In this document: positions 19,178-27,445 of the stretch, piece by piece | Layout of the letters: each line of letters begins with the position of its first letter | Numbering within the stretch: position 1 is the stretch's first letter | NCBI RefSeq assembly: GCF_009498275.1 | Contig: NZ_CP045643.1 | Span: 3,286,001 to 3,350,000 of the forward strand | Origin: Streptomyces fagopyri | GTDB taxonomy: Bacteria; Actinomycetota; Actinomycetes; Streptomycetales; Streptomycetaceae | Length of the DNA: 64,000 nt | Direction: 5' to 3' | The notes under the pieces: model-generated | The model's input: the letters and a program-made list of their open reading frames with translations, nothing else | Databases searched by the model: none | What the model was told of the DNA's origin: nothing | Program-made: the position numbers and the translations under genes

Positions 19178-19803
19178 GCGCGGTTCTCCTTGCTGCTGTC
19201 GGCGAACGGGAGTTGGGGCAGGCCCACCGCTTCGAGGGCCCCGGGGTCGAAGCCGGGCAGGGCCGCGCGGGTGATGAGTGCCTGCGCGAGCTGTTCGGCG
19301 TAGGCGGCGCCGGTGCGGGCGACCTCGATCTGTGTCGTGCCGCGGATGGTTTCCACGCGCTCGATGTGGGCGCGTTCCTCGCGCCGGTCGCTCACGTGCC
19401 TCTCGTACGCGACGCGTTCGCGGCGGTCAGTGCGCCAGTACCGGGCGGCGAGCCCGTAGGCGATGGCGGTCGTCAGCACCCACAGCAGCAGGGGCAGAGA
19501 CAGCCCGTCGGCGTATCCGGCGACGCCGGCGAGGGCGAGCCCGCCGGAGGCGGCGAACGCGGACCCGGCGATGACGGGGTCTCCGGCGCGGCCGATGCTC
19601 GCGCAGACGCCGGCCGCACCGGCGGCGAGGGAGAGCGCGGTCATGAGCACGGCGTTGCCGAGGGAGTGTTGGGCGCCGTTGGCGTTCCAGATCCGGGCCA
19701 GGATCAGCACGGTGGACGTCGCCACGGCGGGCGCGGCTTTGGGGGCGATGATGGCGAGCCAGTGGCGGGCCACGATCTGTTCGTTCACGACTGGCTTCCT
19801 CAC
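19174..19803 (-). CDS. membrane protein with cytoplasmic coiled-coil-like tail, AICE transfer operon
   Basis: 209 residues. About four hydrophobic segments in residues 12-125, then a charged stretch rich in Arg/Glu (about 128-160) that looks helical, then a Pro-containing tail. Overlaps genes on both sides by 4 bp. Position between the methyltransferase and other small membrane proteins suggests a spread (Spd-like) role in intramycelial plasmid transfer, but I do not recognise a named family. Confidence 0.65.
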   Translation of the reverse strand: MRKPVVNEQIVARHWLAIIAPKAAPAVATSTVLILARIWNANGAQHSLGNAVLMTALSLAAGAAGVCASIGRAGDPVIAGSAFAASGGLALAGVAGYADGLSLPLLLWVLTTAIAYGLAARYWRTDRRERVAYERHVSDRREERAHIERVETIRGTTQIEVARTGAAYAEQLAQALITRAALPGFDPGALEAVGLPQLPFADSSKENRA

Positions 19804-19988
19804 AGGTTGGGGAGCGCGTTGATGACGGCGTTCATGAGGGCGTTGACGGTGTGGGAGGCGCCGGTGGAGGCGAGGTAGAAGCCGAACATCACGGCCACGA
19901 ACGCCCCGCCCGCCTTGAGTGATCCGGAGCGGATGAGGACGATGAGCAGCAGGCCGAAGAGCAGGGCGAGCGAGATGGTCACGGCCAT
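19800..19988 (-). CDS. small two-helix membrane protein
   Basis: 62 residues, almost all hydrophobic: first helix ISLALLFGLLLIVLI, second helix AGGAFVAVMFGFYLAS, then a polar tail SHTVNALMNAVINALPNL. The ATG at 19988 is the first start that gives a clean product; the upstream extension of the frame is Pro/Arg-rich noise. Overlaps the next gene by 4 bp. Typical of the small membrane proteins found in AICE transfer operons. Confidence 0.65.
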   Translation of the reverse strand: MAVTISLALLFGLLLIVLIRSGSLKAGGAFVAVMFGFYLASTGASHTVNALMNAVINALPNL

Positions 19989-20140
19989 GGCGAAACTCGC
20001 TTTCGGTCGGGAAGAGCGGCTGGTTACGCTGCGCGGGCGCCGGGTGCCGGCAAGTTCGGGGCTTCGACCGGCGACCGTGCCCGCCTGGCTCCAGCTAGGA
20101 GCGGGGTCCGTCTGATGACGGGTGGTCGCCGGTCGTGTGC

Positions 20141-20392
20141 TCAGTGGGTGCCTTGGCGGTAGATCCGTGAGGCGCGGTTGTAGAGCCAGCGGCCGGCGCG
20201 GACGCGTTTGCCGCGGCCCTTGCAGCGGCGGCAGTGCTTGCCGCGCTTGGGGCGTCCCTTGCGGTCGGCGGTGGTGGCGAAGCCGAAGCCGTTGCACTTG
20301 CGGCAGGTCCCGAACGGGCTCCCCGCACACAAGGCTGCGTAACAGAGTGTGATGGCTAGTAGGCAGGCGACAGCAAGGGCTATGGGGGTCAT
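20141..20392 (-). CDS. small membrane-anchored zinc-finger protein (DnaJ-type CxxCxGxG)
   Basis: 83 residues. One N-terminal membrane helix (residues 2-22) followed by CRKCNGFGF and CRRCKGRGK, two CxxCxGxG-type half-sites that together should bind one zinc ion as in the DnaJ central domain. The C-terminus is basic. First gene after a region with tandem palindromes (20486-20523), so likely the start of its own transcript. Exact role in transfer unknown. Confidence 0.7.
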   Translation of the reverse strand: MTPIALAVACLLAITLCYAALCAGSPFGTCRKCNGFGFATTADRKGRPKRGKHCRRCKGRGKRVRAGRWLYNRASRIYRQGTH

Positions 20393-20485
20393 CGGGGTCC
20401 CTCCGGGCCGGTTTCCGGGGTTTTCGCAGGTGGGCTGCTATCCGCTAGATCACAGGTGGGGTGCTGTTTGGGGTGCTAGCGGGGG

Positions 20486-20523
20486 TGCTACCGGTAGCAG
20501 GTGAGCCCGCTACCGGTAGCGGG
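20486..20523. promoter_or_regulatory. tandem palindromic operator-like sites (GCTACCGGTAGC)
   Basis: Two perfect palindromes centred 22 bp apart, two turns of the helix: TGCTACCGGTAGCA (20486-20499) and an 18-bp one, CCCGCTACCGGTAGCGGG (20506-20523). A half-like GCTAGC lies at 20475-20480. They sit between the translocase stop and the 20392 start, where an operator for a dimeric regulator would act. Confidence 0.6.
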
Positions 20524-20532
20524 TGCGCGGGG

Positions 20533-22773
20533 CTAGGCGGCACCCCGGTTTTCGTCACGCTCCGCGATTGCGGTGGTGAGGTCGTCGCGGACGATGCCGC
20601 GGCGGGTGGTGCGCTCTCCGTCGTCGGTGATCCCGGCCACGCCGGTCGTCTTGATGCCGTGCGGCTTGAGTGCTGAGGTGACGTTCTCGCCCTTCCAGCC
20701 GCCGTAGACCTCCGGCCGCAGCTCGGCGAGCCGGGCGGCGATCCGCTCGTTCCACACCCGCTTCTCCGAGACAGGGACGACAGCGGCGACGTCGGCGAGC
20801 AGGTCGTACGACGGACCGGCAGTGCTTTCGGCGTCCTCCCCGAGCGCGTGCCCGGACAGGGTTCCTTCGGCCTTGCGCAGGGCGAGAGCGCGCTGAGCGA
20901 TGGCGTTGGTGGCCGGGTCGTCGAGGTAGGCGGTGCGGACCACGCTCGGCAGGGGGCCCGCTCCGGCGAGGTAGCCGTTGCCTGCGTCGATCTCCGGGCG
21001 GAACGCGGTGGCGCGCACGCCGTTCCGGTACGCGCTCGTGCCGAGGATCATGTCGTTCTCGACCTGGCCGGCGACCCTCAGGCAGAAGCGGATGGACACG
21101 TTGCCGCTGATCCCGGTCGGGAGCGAGTCCTTGTCCGGGCGCTGGGTGGCCAGGATCAGGATGACCCCGAGGGCGCGGCCGAGCTTGATGATGAACTCGG
21201 CATCCTCACCAGCCTGTTTGCCGTACTTGGGGTGGGCGAACAGGTTCTGGCACTCGTCGAACACGGCCAGCAGCGGCCACAGCTTCAGCGAGCGCTTGTC
21301 GGCGATGGTGCGGGTGATGCGCTTGTCCGGGCACAGGTCCCGCGGCAGCTTCTTGATCGCGGCCGCGCGGCGCATGACCTCGGCGCGCAGCAGGGTGAGG
21401 GAGTCGGCGGCGTACTTGATGGAGTCGTCGTCGATGCCGGAGACGAACCGGTGGCAGGTGCAGGCGAGGGCGTCCACGTCGCCGGTGCCTTTCAGCTCGT
21501 GCAGCCACATTTCCACCGACGGGTCCAGTGCCGCCCCGCAGGCCAGGACGCGGACGGAGGCGGTCTTGCCCTGGCCGGGCTGCGAGCCGATCAGCACGTT
21601 GTGCTGAATCATCGGCACCGACTGGCCACGGCCGCGCGGGTCCAGGCCGAACGGAATGCCCTTGAAGATGTCGTGGCGGCGGGCGGTGGCGAGCTGCCAC
21701 TTGACGATGCCGGTCTTGGACAGGTCCCGATCCCCCACCCACAGGATCAGGCGTCCCTCGTGCTCGTTGGGGTCGGCGTCCGGCCACACGCACCCGAGCG
21801 GCCGGCGCAAACCGGAGGCCAGTCGGGCACGCCGGTCGGCCACGTCCGCGACCGTGACTCCGAGCGGCAGGTCAATGTCCGCGCGCCAGCCGGGGCCCTC
21901 GCGGGTGATGGGAGCGGCGAACTGGATGCCGTCCCTGCCCTTGGCGACCGCGCTCGCGATCTGGCCGATGCCGATGGAGGCCATGGCCTTGACCACGATG
22001 TCGCTGGTCAGCTTCTGTACCTCGGTCTTGATGACCGCCCGAGTCGTCAGCGGCGCGTCGGCCGGCGCCCCGGCCAGGCCGAAGCCGAGCACGGCCACCG
22101 CGGCGGCGATGACCTGCGTCATCGGCTCCGCGCCGTAGACCAAGAACAGGACCGTGCCCAGGGTGAAAAGGGAGCCGAGGACGGTGAGGATCATCCGCAG
22201 GCGGACGCGCCGGTCGCGCTGCCGCGAGAGCTTCAGGTACTCGTCGACCTGCTCGTTCGTGGCCGTGTACTGCCGCAGGGCCTCGCCCTCGGCGTCCACG
22301 GACCAACGCCCCACCCTGCCGAGGGTGTTGAGCAGGCCGCTCGGGGAGCGCCAGACGAGTTTGGGCAGGTAGACGAACGGGACGCGGACCGCGTGGAAAG
22401 CCACTGTGTGCCAGGCGTGCCCGGCCAGCCAGCCGAGCGCTTCCTTGAACTCCGCGGCCGACTTGAGCCAGGCGGGGAAGACGTCGAGTCGCTTGGAGTT
22501 CTTGATGCGGTCGATGACGCCGGGGCCGGACACGGTCGGCACCGTGCTGTCGACCAGCGTCGGCCGTCCGTCGGCAGACTCGGTCGGCTCCGGGTCGGCC
22601 GACTTCGACGGCCGGGAGTCGGCCGACGGGTCGGGGCTCGGGTCGGTCGACTCGCCGCGCGCGGTCCGGGCCTTGCCGAAGTCGACCACCTCGCCCCCGG
22701 ACGGGGCTGCGGGGTCGGTCATTTCGGCTTCCATCCGGTTGAAGAGTTCGTTGTCGTCGTCGGGGTGTTTCAC
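20533..22773 (-). CDS. FtsK/SpoIIIE-type DNA translocase (TraB-like) of AICE 1
   Basis: 746 residues. Moves double-stranded element DNA into the recipient hypha. Layout: acidic low-complexity N-terminus (1-85), membrane-proximal region with a hydrophobic pair (about 193-237), then the motor domain with Walker A GSQPGQGKT (about 396-404) and Walker B LLAVFDECQNLF (about 490). A C-terminal winged-helix-like segment (RPEVYGGWKGENVTSALKPH) may be the DNA-recognition part. I chose the GTG at 22773, preceded by AGAAGGAA; the frame continues upstream only by chance across the zinc-protein gene. Confidence 0.9.
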   Translation of the reverse strand: MKHPDDDNELFNRMEAEMTDPAAPSGGEVVDFGKARTARGESTDPSPDPSADSRPSKSADPEPTESADGRPTLVDSTVPTVSGPGVIDRIKNSKRLDVFPAWLKSAAEFKEALGWLAGHAWHTVAFHAVRVPFVYLPKLVWRSPSGLLNTLGRVGRWSVDAEGEALRQYTATNEQVDEYLKLSRQRDRRVRLRMILTVLGSLFTLGTVLFLVYGAEPMTQVIAAAVAVLGFGLAGAPADAPLTTRAVIKTEVQKLTSDIVVKAMASIGIGQIASAVAKGRDGIQFAAPITREGPGWRADIDLPLGVTVADVADRRARLASGLRRPLGCVWPDADPNEHEGRLILWVGDRDLSKTGIVKWQLATARRHDIFKGIPFGLDPRGRGQSVPMIQHNVLIGSQPGQGKTASVRVLACGAALDPSVEMWLHELKGTGDVDALACTCHRFVSGIDDDSIKYAADSLTLLRAEVMRRAAAIKKLPRDLCPDKRITRTIADKRSLKLWPLLAVFDECQNLFAHPKYGKQAGEDAEFIIKLGRALGVILILATQRPDKDSLPTGISGNVSIRFCLRVAGQVENDMILGTSAYRNGVRATAFRPEIDAGNGYLAGAGPLPSVVRTAYLDDPATNAIAQRALALRKAEGTLSGHALGEDAESTAGPSYDLLADVAAVVPVSEKRVWNERIAARLAELRPEVYGGWKGENVTSALKPHGIKTTGVAGITDDGERTTRRGIVRDDLTTAIAERDENRGAA

Positions 22774-22853
22774 TGTCAGTTCCTTCTCTCGGGAGGGAAA
22801 GGGCGGGCCCGGCCGTCGCTGTAGGAGGTGGGCGGTCGGGCCAGCCGCGTGGG

Positions 22854-23240
22854 TCATGCGGCGCGCTGTTCCTCGGGGTAGGCGCAGGACACGCACGTTC
22901 CGAGCGAGGTCGGGATGACGTATCCGGCGTCCAACTGGCACTGCGGGCAGGTGCGGCGGGCGAGCATCGCCAGGGCGAGCGCGCCCCACTTGCGGGAGGT
23001 CATCGGCCGCACCGGGCGGGCGCGGTCGAGGCGGTAGAGGTAGGCGACCTGCACCCCGGACTTCCGGCCCCGGTGGCGACGCATCACCTGCGCAGCGATC
23101 GGCTGTCCACCCGGCCGCAGTCCGCGGTCCCGCAGCTGACGGCGGGTGGCGTAGCCGTGGGGGGCGAAGCGCCATGGGAAGGTGGGGACCCCGAACCGGG
23201 TGCCGCTGGGGTCGTAGCACTTGCTGAACGCCGTGGACAT
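22854..23240 (-). CDS. RRQRL-motif zinc-binding protein
   Basis: 128 residues, matching a small family common in Streptomyces plasmids and AICEs. Features: a YATRRQLRDRGLRPGG segment near residue 30, from which the family takes its name; a basic middle; and a C-terminal zinc ribbon with CPQC (about 97) and CVSC (about 116). Its start overlaps the end of the GGDEF gene. Probably a transfer-operon accessory protein; the molecular role is not known to me. Confidence 0.75.
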   Translation of the reverse strand: MSTAFSKCYDPSGTRFGVPTFPWRFAPHGYATRRQLRDRGLRPGGQPIAAQVMRRHRGRKSGVQVAYLYRLDRARPVRPMTSRKWGALALAMLARRTCPQCQLDAGYVIPTSLGTCVSCAYPEEQRAA

Positions 23241-23890
23241 CAGGCCGCCACCCCCACAACTGGCGCGCCAGTACGGGCGCCGGTGCGTCCGGCACGCCGA
23301 CCGGTGACCGTGGCAAACAGCCGCCCCAGCCCTGCACGGCGCAGTCCGGCGCGGGCCTGCTTGGCCGCGTACATCGCCTCATCCGCGCGCCGCAGCAGCC
23401 CGGACAGGTCGTCGTCGGGGAAGTCCGCGGCACGCACCCAGCCGAGCGAGACCGTGGTCCGCACGGCCGGGTCCTGGCCGTCGACCGGACGGGCGAGGAC
23501 GCCGTGAAGGACGGCGAGGAGATCGCCGGCCGTGCCGTGATCGTCGATGACGACGGCGGCGAACTCGTCGCCCCCGAGCCGCCCGGCCACCCCGGAGCCC
23601 TGGACGTAGTGGGTGAGACGGTCGGCGGTCGCCTTCAACAGCGCGTCCCCGGCCGCATGCCCGAACGTGTCGTTGATCTGCTTGAAGCGGTCCACGTCGG
23701 CCAGCACCACCACCGCGCGCGGGTCCTTGAGCAGGACGGTGGCACGGCGGGTGAAGCCGTCCCGGGTCCGTAAGCCGGTCAGCGGGTCACGCCGCGCGGT
23801 GTTGAGACGGGCCCGCAGCCGCCACGCGTGGACAGCCCAGCCAGCGGCCGGCGGCAGTGCGGAGAGCAGGACGGTGACCGGGGTGTTCAT
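23240..23890 (-). CDS. GGDEF domain protein, probable diguanylate cyclase
   Basis: 216 residues. A short N-terminal membrane helix (about 5-24) is followed by a complete GGDEF domain: DPLTGLRTRDGF, the metal-binding VVLADVDRFKQIND, and the intact active-site motif RLGGDEF (about 104-110). The I-site RxxD is not obvious upstream of the motif. It should make cyclic di-GMP, which in Streptomyces controls the vegetative-to-aerial switch through BldD. Location inside an AICE transfer operon (overlapping both neighbours) is notable. Confidence 0.85.
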   Translation of the reverse strand: MNTPVTVLLSALPPAAGWAVHAWRLRARLNTARRDPLTGLRTRDGFTRRATVLLKDPRAVVVLADVDRFKQINDTFGHAAGDALLKATADRLTHYVQGSGVAGRLGGDEFAAVVIDDHGTAGDLLAVLHGVLARPVDGQDPAVRTTVSLGWVRAADFPDDDLSGLLRRADEAMYAAKQARAGLRRAGLGRLFATVTGRRAGRTGARTGAPVVGVAA

Positions 23891-24879
23891 GCCGCCGCCC
23901 CCTCGCCGCTCTCGCTGCCATCGGTGTCGTTGACGGGGTGCAGGCGTCGGCCGTCGGCGCGCTCGCTGAGCAGCAGGTCCCGCAGCACGCGGGAGTTCGC
24001 TGCCGAGCAGTGCAGCGTGGTCCGGATCGCCTCCGCGTTGATCGCGTCATCCGTCCACTCCGCCGTGGCCGTCCGCGCCTCCGCGAGCAGCTCCGCAGGG
24101 GTCCGCGGCGCCTTGGTGGTCTTGGCCTTGGTGGTGCGCTTGCGCGGCGGCTTCGGCGTCTCCTGTTTGGGCGGCTTCGGGCCCTGCGGAGGGGCGGGCG
24201 GGACGTCTTCGCTGGCCGGGGCCAGTTCCCCCAGCTTCAACAGCACCCGCTCGGGGCGGGGGGTCTTGGAGCGCCAGCGGCGGCCGTGCTGCTGCCGCAG
24301 CTGCGCGCGGGCCAACTGCCGCTCCCGCTCCCGTCCCAGCGCGTCCGTGTAGGAGGTGACCTCCCACAGCGTCATGCGGCGCCACAGGGCGAACGTGGAC
24401 AGCGGGGCGAGCAGCCAGCGCGAGCGCCGGATCTTCTCCATCCGCCGGCCAGTGACAGCACCGATCCGGGAGGCGTAGACGTGCGCGGCAACCTCGGACA
24501 GGACCACCCACAGCAGCGGCATCGTGCCGTGCGCGAGCTTCGCGGACAGCGAGTGCCCGGCCGCGACGTTCAGCCAGCACGTCACCCCGGTCAGCGCCCA
24601 CGGCACGAACCGCACCCAGCCCAACGGCATGTCCGTACGGATCAGCAGCAAGAAGGCTGCGGTGAACACGGGGATCGCCGTGTCGATACCCACAGGCAGC
24701 ATCCACGGGGAGGTGAAGCCCCAGCGGGCCCCGGCCGTGGAAACGGCCTCGAAGGAAGAGGCCAGGCCCAGGCCACCGACGCCGGCCGCGAGCACGGCGA
24801 CCGTGCCCAGCAGCGACAGTTCTGGGGTCGTCAGCGGCGGGACCGCGGGCCGCTCGCTCGTCTGCGTCGTGGTCGTCAT
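23887..24879 (-). CDS. DUF2637 membrane protein (SpdB2-like)
   Basis: 330 residues. Four hydrophobic segments between about 20 and 145 carry the DUF2637 pattern (PVGIDTAIPVFTAAF and WALTGVTCWLNVAAGHS). After residue 150 comes a basic region and a Pro/Lys-rich linker, then a small C-terminal helical domain. DUF2637 proteins are common in AICE and plasmid transfer loci and are thought to help spread of DNA between compartments. Overlaps GGDEF and the next small gene by 4 bp. Confidence 0.82.
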   Translation of the reverse strand: MTTTTQTSERPAVPPLTTPELSLLGTVAVLAAGVGGLGLASSFEAVSTAGARWGFTSPWMLPVGIDTAIPVFTAAFLLLIRTDMPLGWVRFVPWALTGVTCWLNVAAGHSLSAKLAHGTMPLLWVVLSEVAAHVYASRIGAVTGRRMEKIRRSRWLLAPLSTFALWRRMTLWEVTSYTDALGRERERQLARAQLRQQHGRRWRSKTPRPERVLLKLGELAPASEDVPPAPPQGPKPPKQETPKPPRKRTTKAKTTKAPRTPAELLAEARTATAEWTDDAINAEAIRTTLHCSAANSRVLRDLLLSERADGRRLHPVNDTDGSESGEGAAA

Positions 24880-25022
24880 GCGCTCTCACCGCCCTGCGAG
24901 GCCCGGAGCTGGGCCTCCATCAGTTCGGCTTCCACGTCCGTCACCTGGCCGTCGAGAATGCGCTGATAGACGGCCTCGCTCTCCAGGAACATGCGGCCCT
25001 CGAAGGTCGGGTCCTCGCTCAT
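24876..25022 (-). CDS. small acidic hypothetical protein (48 aa)
   Basis: Begins MSEDPTFEGRMFLE and is acidic and helical throughout, ending SQGGESA. The ATG at 25022 overlaps the stop of the upstream gene (ATGA), and its stop overlaps the DUF2637 start, which supports it as a real gene despite its size. No family recognised. Confidence 0.6.
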   Translation of the reverse strand: MSEDPTFEGRMFLESEAVYQRILDGQVTDVEAELMEAQLRASQGGESA

Positions 25023-25324
25023 GCCGCCGCCCCCTTGCGCACCGAGCGACGGCCGGCGGGACGGGCCAGCGGAACGATGTTGAACAGCTCCGGCGCGTAC
25101 GCCTCGATCGCCTCCGCGGCGATCCGGCTCACGTCGTCGGGCAGGTGCGGGTTGTCGGCGAGGATGTCGCGCGCCGCGTCCTCGCGGGCCGCGCGCTCTT
25201 CGTCCGTCTCGCCCTCCACCCCGAGCCACAACTCAACCGGGGTGCCGAGCGCCAGTTCCACAAAGTCGTCCGTGGTCAGGGCCTCATGGCCCGCCACGAA
25301 CGTGCGCAACCTCGAACTACTCAC
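25019..25324 (-). CDS. conserved small hypothetical protein, first gene of the AICE 1 core operon
   Basis: 101 residues, acidic in the middle and basic at the C-terminus (PAGRRSVRKGAAA). I chose GTG at 25324, which follows AGGAGAGATCT; the open frame upstream crosses the hairpin leader. Being first in the long leftward operon, it is directly below the leader copy at 25348-25400. Function unknown. Confidence 0.65.
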   Translation of the reverse strand: MSSSRLRTFVAGHEALTTDDFVELALGTPVELWLGVEGETDEERAAREDAARDILADNPHLPDDVSRIAAEAIEAYAPELFNIVPLARPAGRRSVRKGAAA

Positions 25325-25347
25325 AGATCTCTCCTGGGTCGGAGGAG

Positions 25348-25400
25348 CAGGGAGAACCCGGCGGCGGACGACCTTGCTGGGGAGTCCCGCCGCAGGGCGT
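25348..25400 (-). promoter_or_regulatory. hairpin leader with CCAGCAAG loop, copy 1 (head of the core operon)
   Basis: Nearly identical over about 50 bp to 17846-17900. The stem (CGGCGG with CCGCCG) differs in length from copy 2, while the loop ACTCCCCAGCAAGGTCG is identical. It lies in the 5' leader, about 34 nt above the GTG at 25324. Confidence 0.65.
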
Positions 25401-25568
25401 GTTTGTGCAGGTCGAGACAGCCGTGGCTGCCCCATTCGGCATGCGATACATGCTTGAACGTGTATCTCACAGTGGCGCGCTCGATTGCGGCTGTCAAGTC
25501 AGTCGGGACTTTCGGGTTGCCCTGCGGCGTGACATCAGATTGCCGCTCATTGGTGGGACGAAGTCACC

Positions 25569-25635
25569 ACGTCCCTGGACGACTTGGGACGTCCTCGTTA
25601 GCGTTCACTGAGTCATGCACGTCCCCAGACGTCCC
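25569..25635. promoter_or_regulatory. four ACGTCCC operator-like repeats in a divergent promoter region
   Basis: ACGTCCC occurs at 25569, 25619 and 25629, and inverted (GGGACGT) at 25586, forming one inverted repeat and one 10-bp-spaced direct repeat just before the start of the DUF5919 regulator. The rest of the gap (25401-25568) shows no gene. Likely operators for that regulator controlling itself and the leftward core operon. Confidence 0.55.
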
Positions 25636-25646
25636 CGGGAGTTGGG

Positions 25647-26393
25647 ATGGCGAACGAACGCTTACGATCGGCGATGTTGACGAACGGCATCACGGTCGAC
25701 GCCATGGCAACCCACATCGGAGTGGACCCGAAGACCGTCGAGCGCTGGATAACTCAGGACCGTGCGCCCTACCGGCGCCACCGCCTTGCCGTCGCCGCGT
25801 TCGTACGCGAAGACGAGGCATATCTCTGGCCGAACGGCCTTCCCGACGGCCAGCGTCAGGATGCTGCCGACGCCGAGGTCCTGAAGGTGTACCCACATCG
25901 CTCCTACGTTCCTTCGGATCTCTGGCTCCAGCTCTTCGGCCGCGCCGAGCGCGAGATAGGCGTACTCGTCCACGCGGGGGTCTTCCTCGCGGAGAACCCG
26001 CGTTGGCCCCAGCTGCTGAGGCTGAAGGCGTCGTCCGGCGTACGGGCCCGGATCCTGTTGGGCGACCCCAGCAGTCCGGAGATCCAGCGGCGGGGCGAAG
26101 AGGAGGAGATCGGCGAAGGCGTCGCCTACAAGGTGCGCGAGGTCATGAAGCTCTACCGTCCGCTGTACTCGGTCCCAGGCATCGAGTTCCGCAAGCACAG
26201 GTCAACTCTTCACAATTCGCTCTACCGCTCCGACGACGAGTGGCTGGTCAATACGCAGGTCTACGGCGTGAGCGCCCCTATGGCCCCGGTGCTCCACCTC
26301 CGTCGTGTAGCCGGCGCCGAGCTGGTCTCGACGTACCAACAGAGTTTCGAGAAAGTGTGGTCCGAAGCCGTCCCCATTGAAGGGTCCTCATGA
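25647..26393 (+). CDS. HTH transcriptional regulator with DUF5919-type effector domain
   Basis: 248 residues. N-terminal Cro/C1-like helix-turn-helix (about 8-35: GITVDAMATHIGVDPKTVER). The rest matches the DUF5919 type, with the segment ARILLGDPSSPEIQRRGEEE, RPLYSVPGIEFRKH and a late VNTQVYGVSAPMAPVLHLRR, related in form to phospholipase-D-like nuclease folds. Start ATG at 25647 after GGGAG. It overlaps the Nudix gene (ATGA) and is divergent from the core operon. In related AICEs the same pair, regulator plus Nudix, controls excision and replication; here that is inference from position. Confidence 0.8.
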   Translation: MANERLRSAMLTNGITVDAMATHIGVDPKTVERWITQDRAPYRRHRLAVAAFVREDEAYLWPNGLPDGQRQDAADAEVLKVYPHRSYVPSDLWLQLFGRAEREIGVLVHAGVFLAENPRWPQLLRLKASSGVRARILLGDPSSPEIQRRGEEEEIGEGVAYKVREVMKLYRPLYSVPGIEFRKHRSTLHNSLYRSDDEWLVNTQVYGVSAPMAPVLHLRRVAGAELVSTYQQSFEKVWSEAVPIEGSS

Positions 26394-26863
26394 GTCGTCG
26401 CACCGACTACTTCAACGATCCAGCCGCGCCGAAAGCCAACAGCATCGTGCCCGCGGTAACCGCGTTCGTCGTGAACGACGCAGGCGACGTACTCCTAGAG
26501 CAACGTTCGGACAACGGGCGCTGGGGCATGCCCGGTGGCGTTCAGGAAGTCGGGGAGAACATCGCCAGTACTGTCGTCCGGGAGGTCCTGGAGGAGACAG
26601 GGATTCACGTCAAAGTGGTCGGCTTGGTCGGCATCTTCACCGACCCCGGTCACGTCATCGCCTTCGCGGACGGAGAGGTGCGTCAGGAGTTCTCGCTCTG
26701 TTTCCGAGCCAGGCCGATCGGCGGCGAGATCAAGGTGAGTGCGGAGTCATTCGCCGTGCAGTGGTTCCGGCGAGCAGAACTCGACTCTCTCGACGTCTCA
26801 CCAACGACACGCCGACGCCTCGAAGAGGGGTTCCGCGACGCCGAGGTCCCGTTAATCAGTTGA
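26390..26863 (+). CDS. Nudix hydrolase
   Basis: 157 residues with an intact Nudix box of the form GX5EX7REUXEEXGU: GGVQEVGENIAS to REVLEETGI (about residues 48-70), which binds Mg2+ and cleaves nucleoside-diphosphate-linked substrates. Substrate unknown. Its ATG overlaps the stop of the regulator upstream. In pSAM2-type elements a Nudix protein (Pif) acts in protection against redundant transfer, so a similar role is possible but not shown here. Confidence 0.88.
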   Translation: MSRRTDYFNDPAAPKANSIVPAVTAFVVNDAGDVLLEQRSDNGRWGMPGGVQEVGENIASTVVREVLEETGIHVKVVGLVGIFTDPGHVIAFADGEVRQEFSLCFRARPIGGEIKVSAESFAVQWFRRAELDSLDVSPTTRRRLEEGFRDAEVPLIS

Positions 26864-27416
26864 GCTTCGTCTCCATCGCCTCGGCACGGCGCCGTACTCG
26901 GGCCACCCTGGCCATAAGCTCGGGTCGAGCCTCGGACACCGCCCGGAAGACGACGTGTTCAGGACCGTACCGCTCTAGAACTTCTGAGAGCCGCTCGGCA
27001 GGGTCCACGAGGTCTCCAGTCGGAGTACTGGTCAGGTCACAATAGGTGATCGCGTCTACCAACTCCGGTTCGGCGGGCCCGAACTCGGCGAGCGCATCAT
27101 CCAGACCGAGTTGAGATGCCTCCCACGAAGAGGACGTGTGGAAGGCCACCACGCTGCACAGCCGCGGGTCGGCCACTACAACGTCGCGCAAATACCGAGC
27201 CCCGTCGATCATGTGCTGTCCGGTATCCACAGCGTCCCTGGCATATCCGATGTCGTGCACAATGGCAGCAGCGGCCAGCAGTTCGGCGTCCCGGCCCAAC
27301 GTCGGCGCGAGCGCCAGTGCCTGGGAGTGAACCCTCTTGGAGTGGGCCCACCGCCGCGGCAAGCTGTCAGCCAACATCGACTCAGCAAGGTCGTGGGCCC
27401 ACTTGACCAGGCGCAT
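26856..27416 (-). CDS. HD-domain phosphohydrolase
   Basis: 186 residues. HD signature: His in RRWAHSKRVHS, then the HD pair in AAAIVHDIGYARD, and further metal-site residues in VVAFHTSSSWEA. Such enzymes hydrolyse nucleotides or phosphate esters. Convergent with the Nudix gene and overlapping its 3' end by 8 bp. HD and Nudix proteins travel together in many Streptomyces regulatory loci. Confidence 0.82.
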   Translation of the reverse strand: MRLVKWAHDLAESMLADSLPRRWAHSKRVHSQALALAPTLGRDAELLAAAAIVHDIGYARDAVDTGQHMIDGARYLRDVVVADPRLCSVVAFHTSSSWEASQLGLDDALAEFGPAEPELVDAITYCDLTSTPTGDLVDPAERLSEVLERYGPEHVVFRAVSEARPELMARVARVRRRAEAMETKLN

Positions 27417-27445
27417 CTTCTACTGCCTTCTGGGAGATTGGGAGT

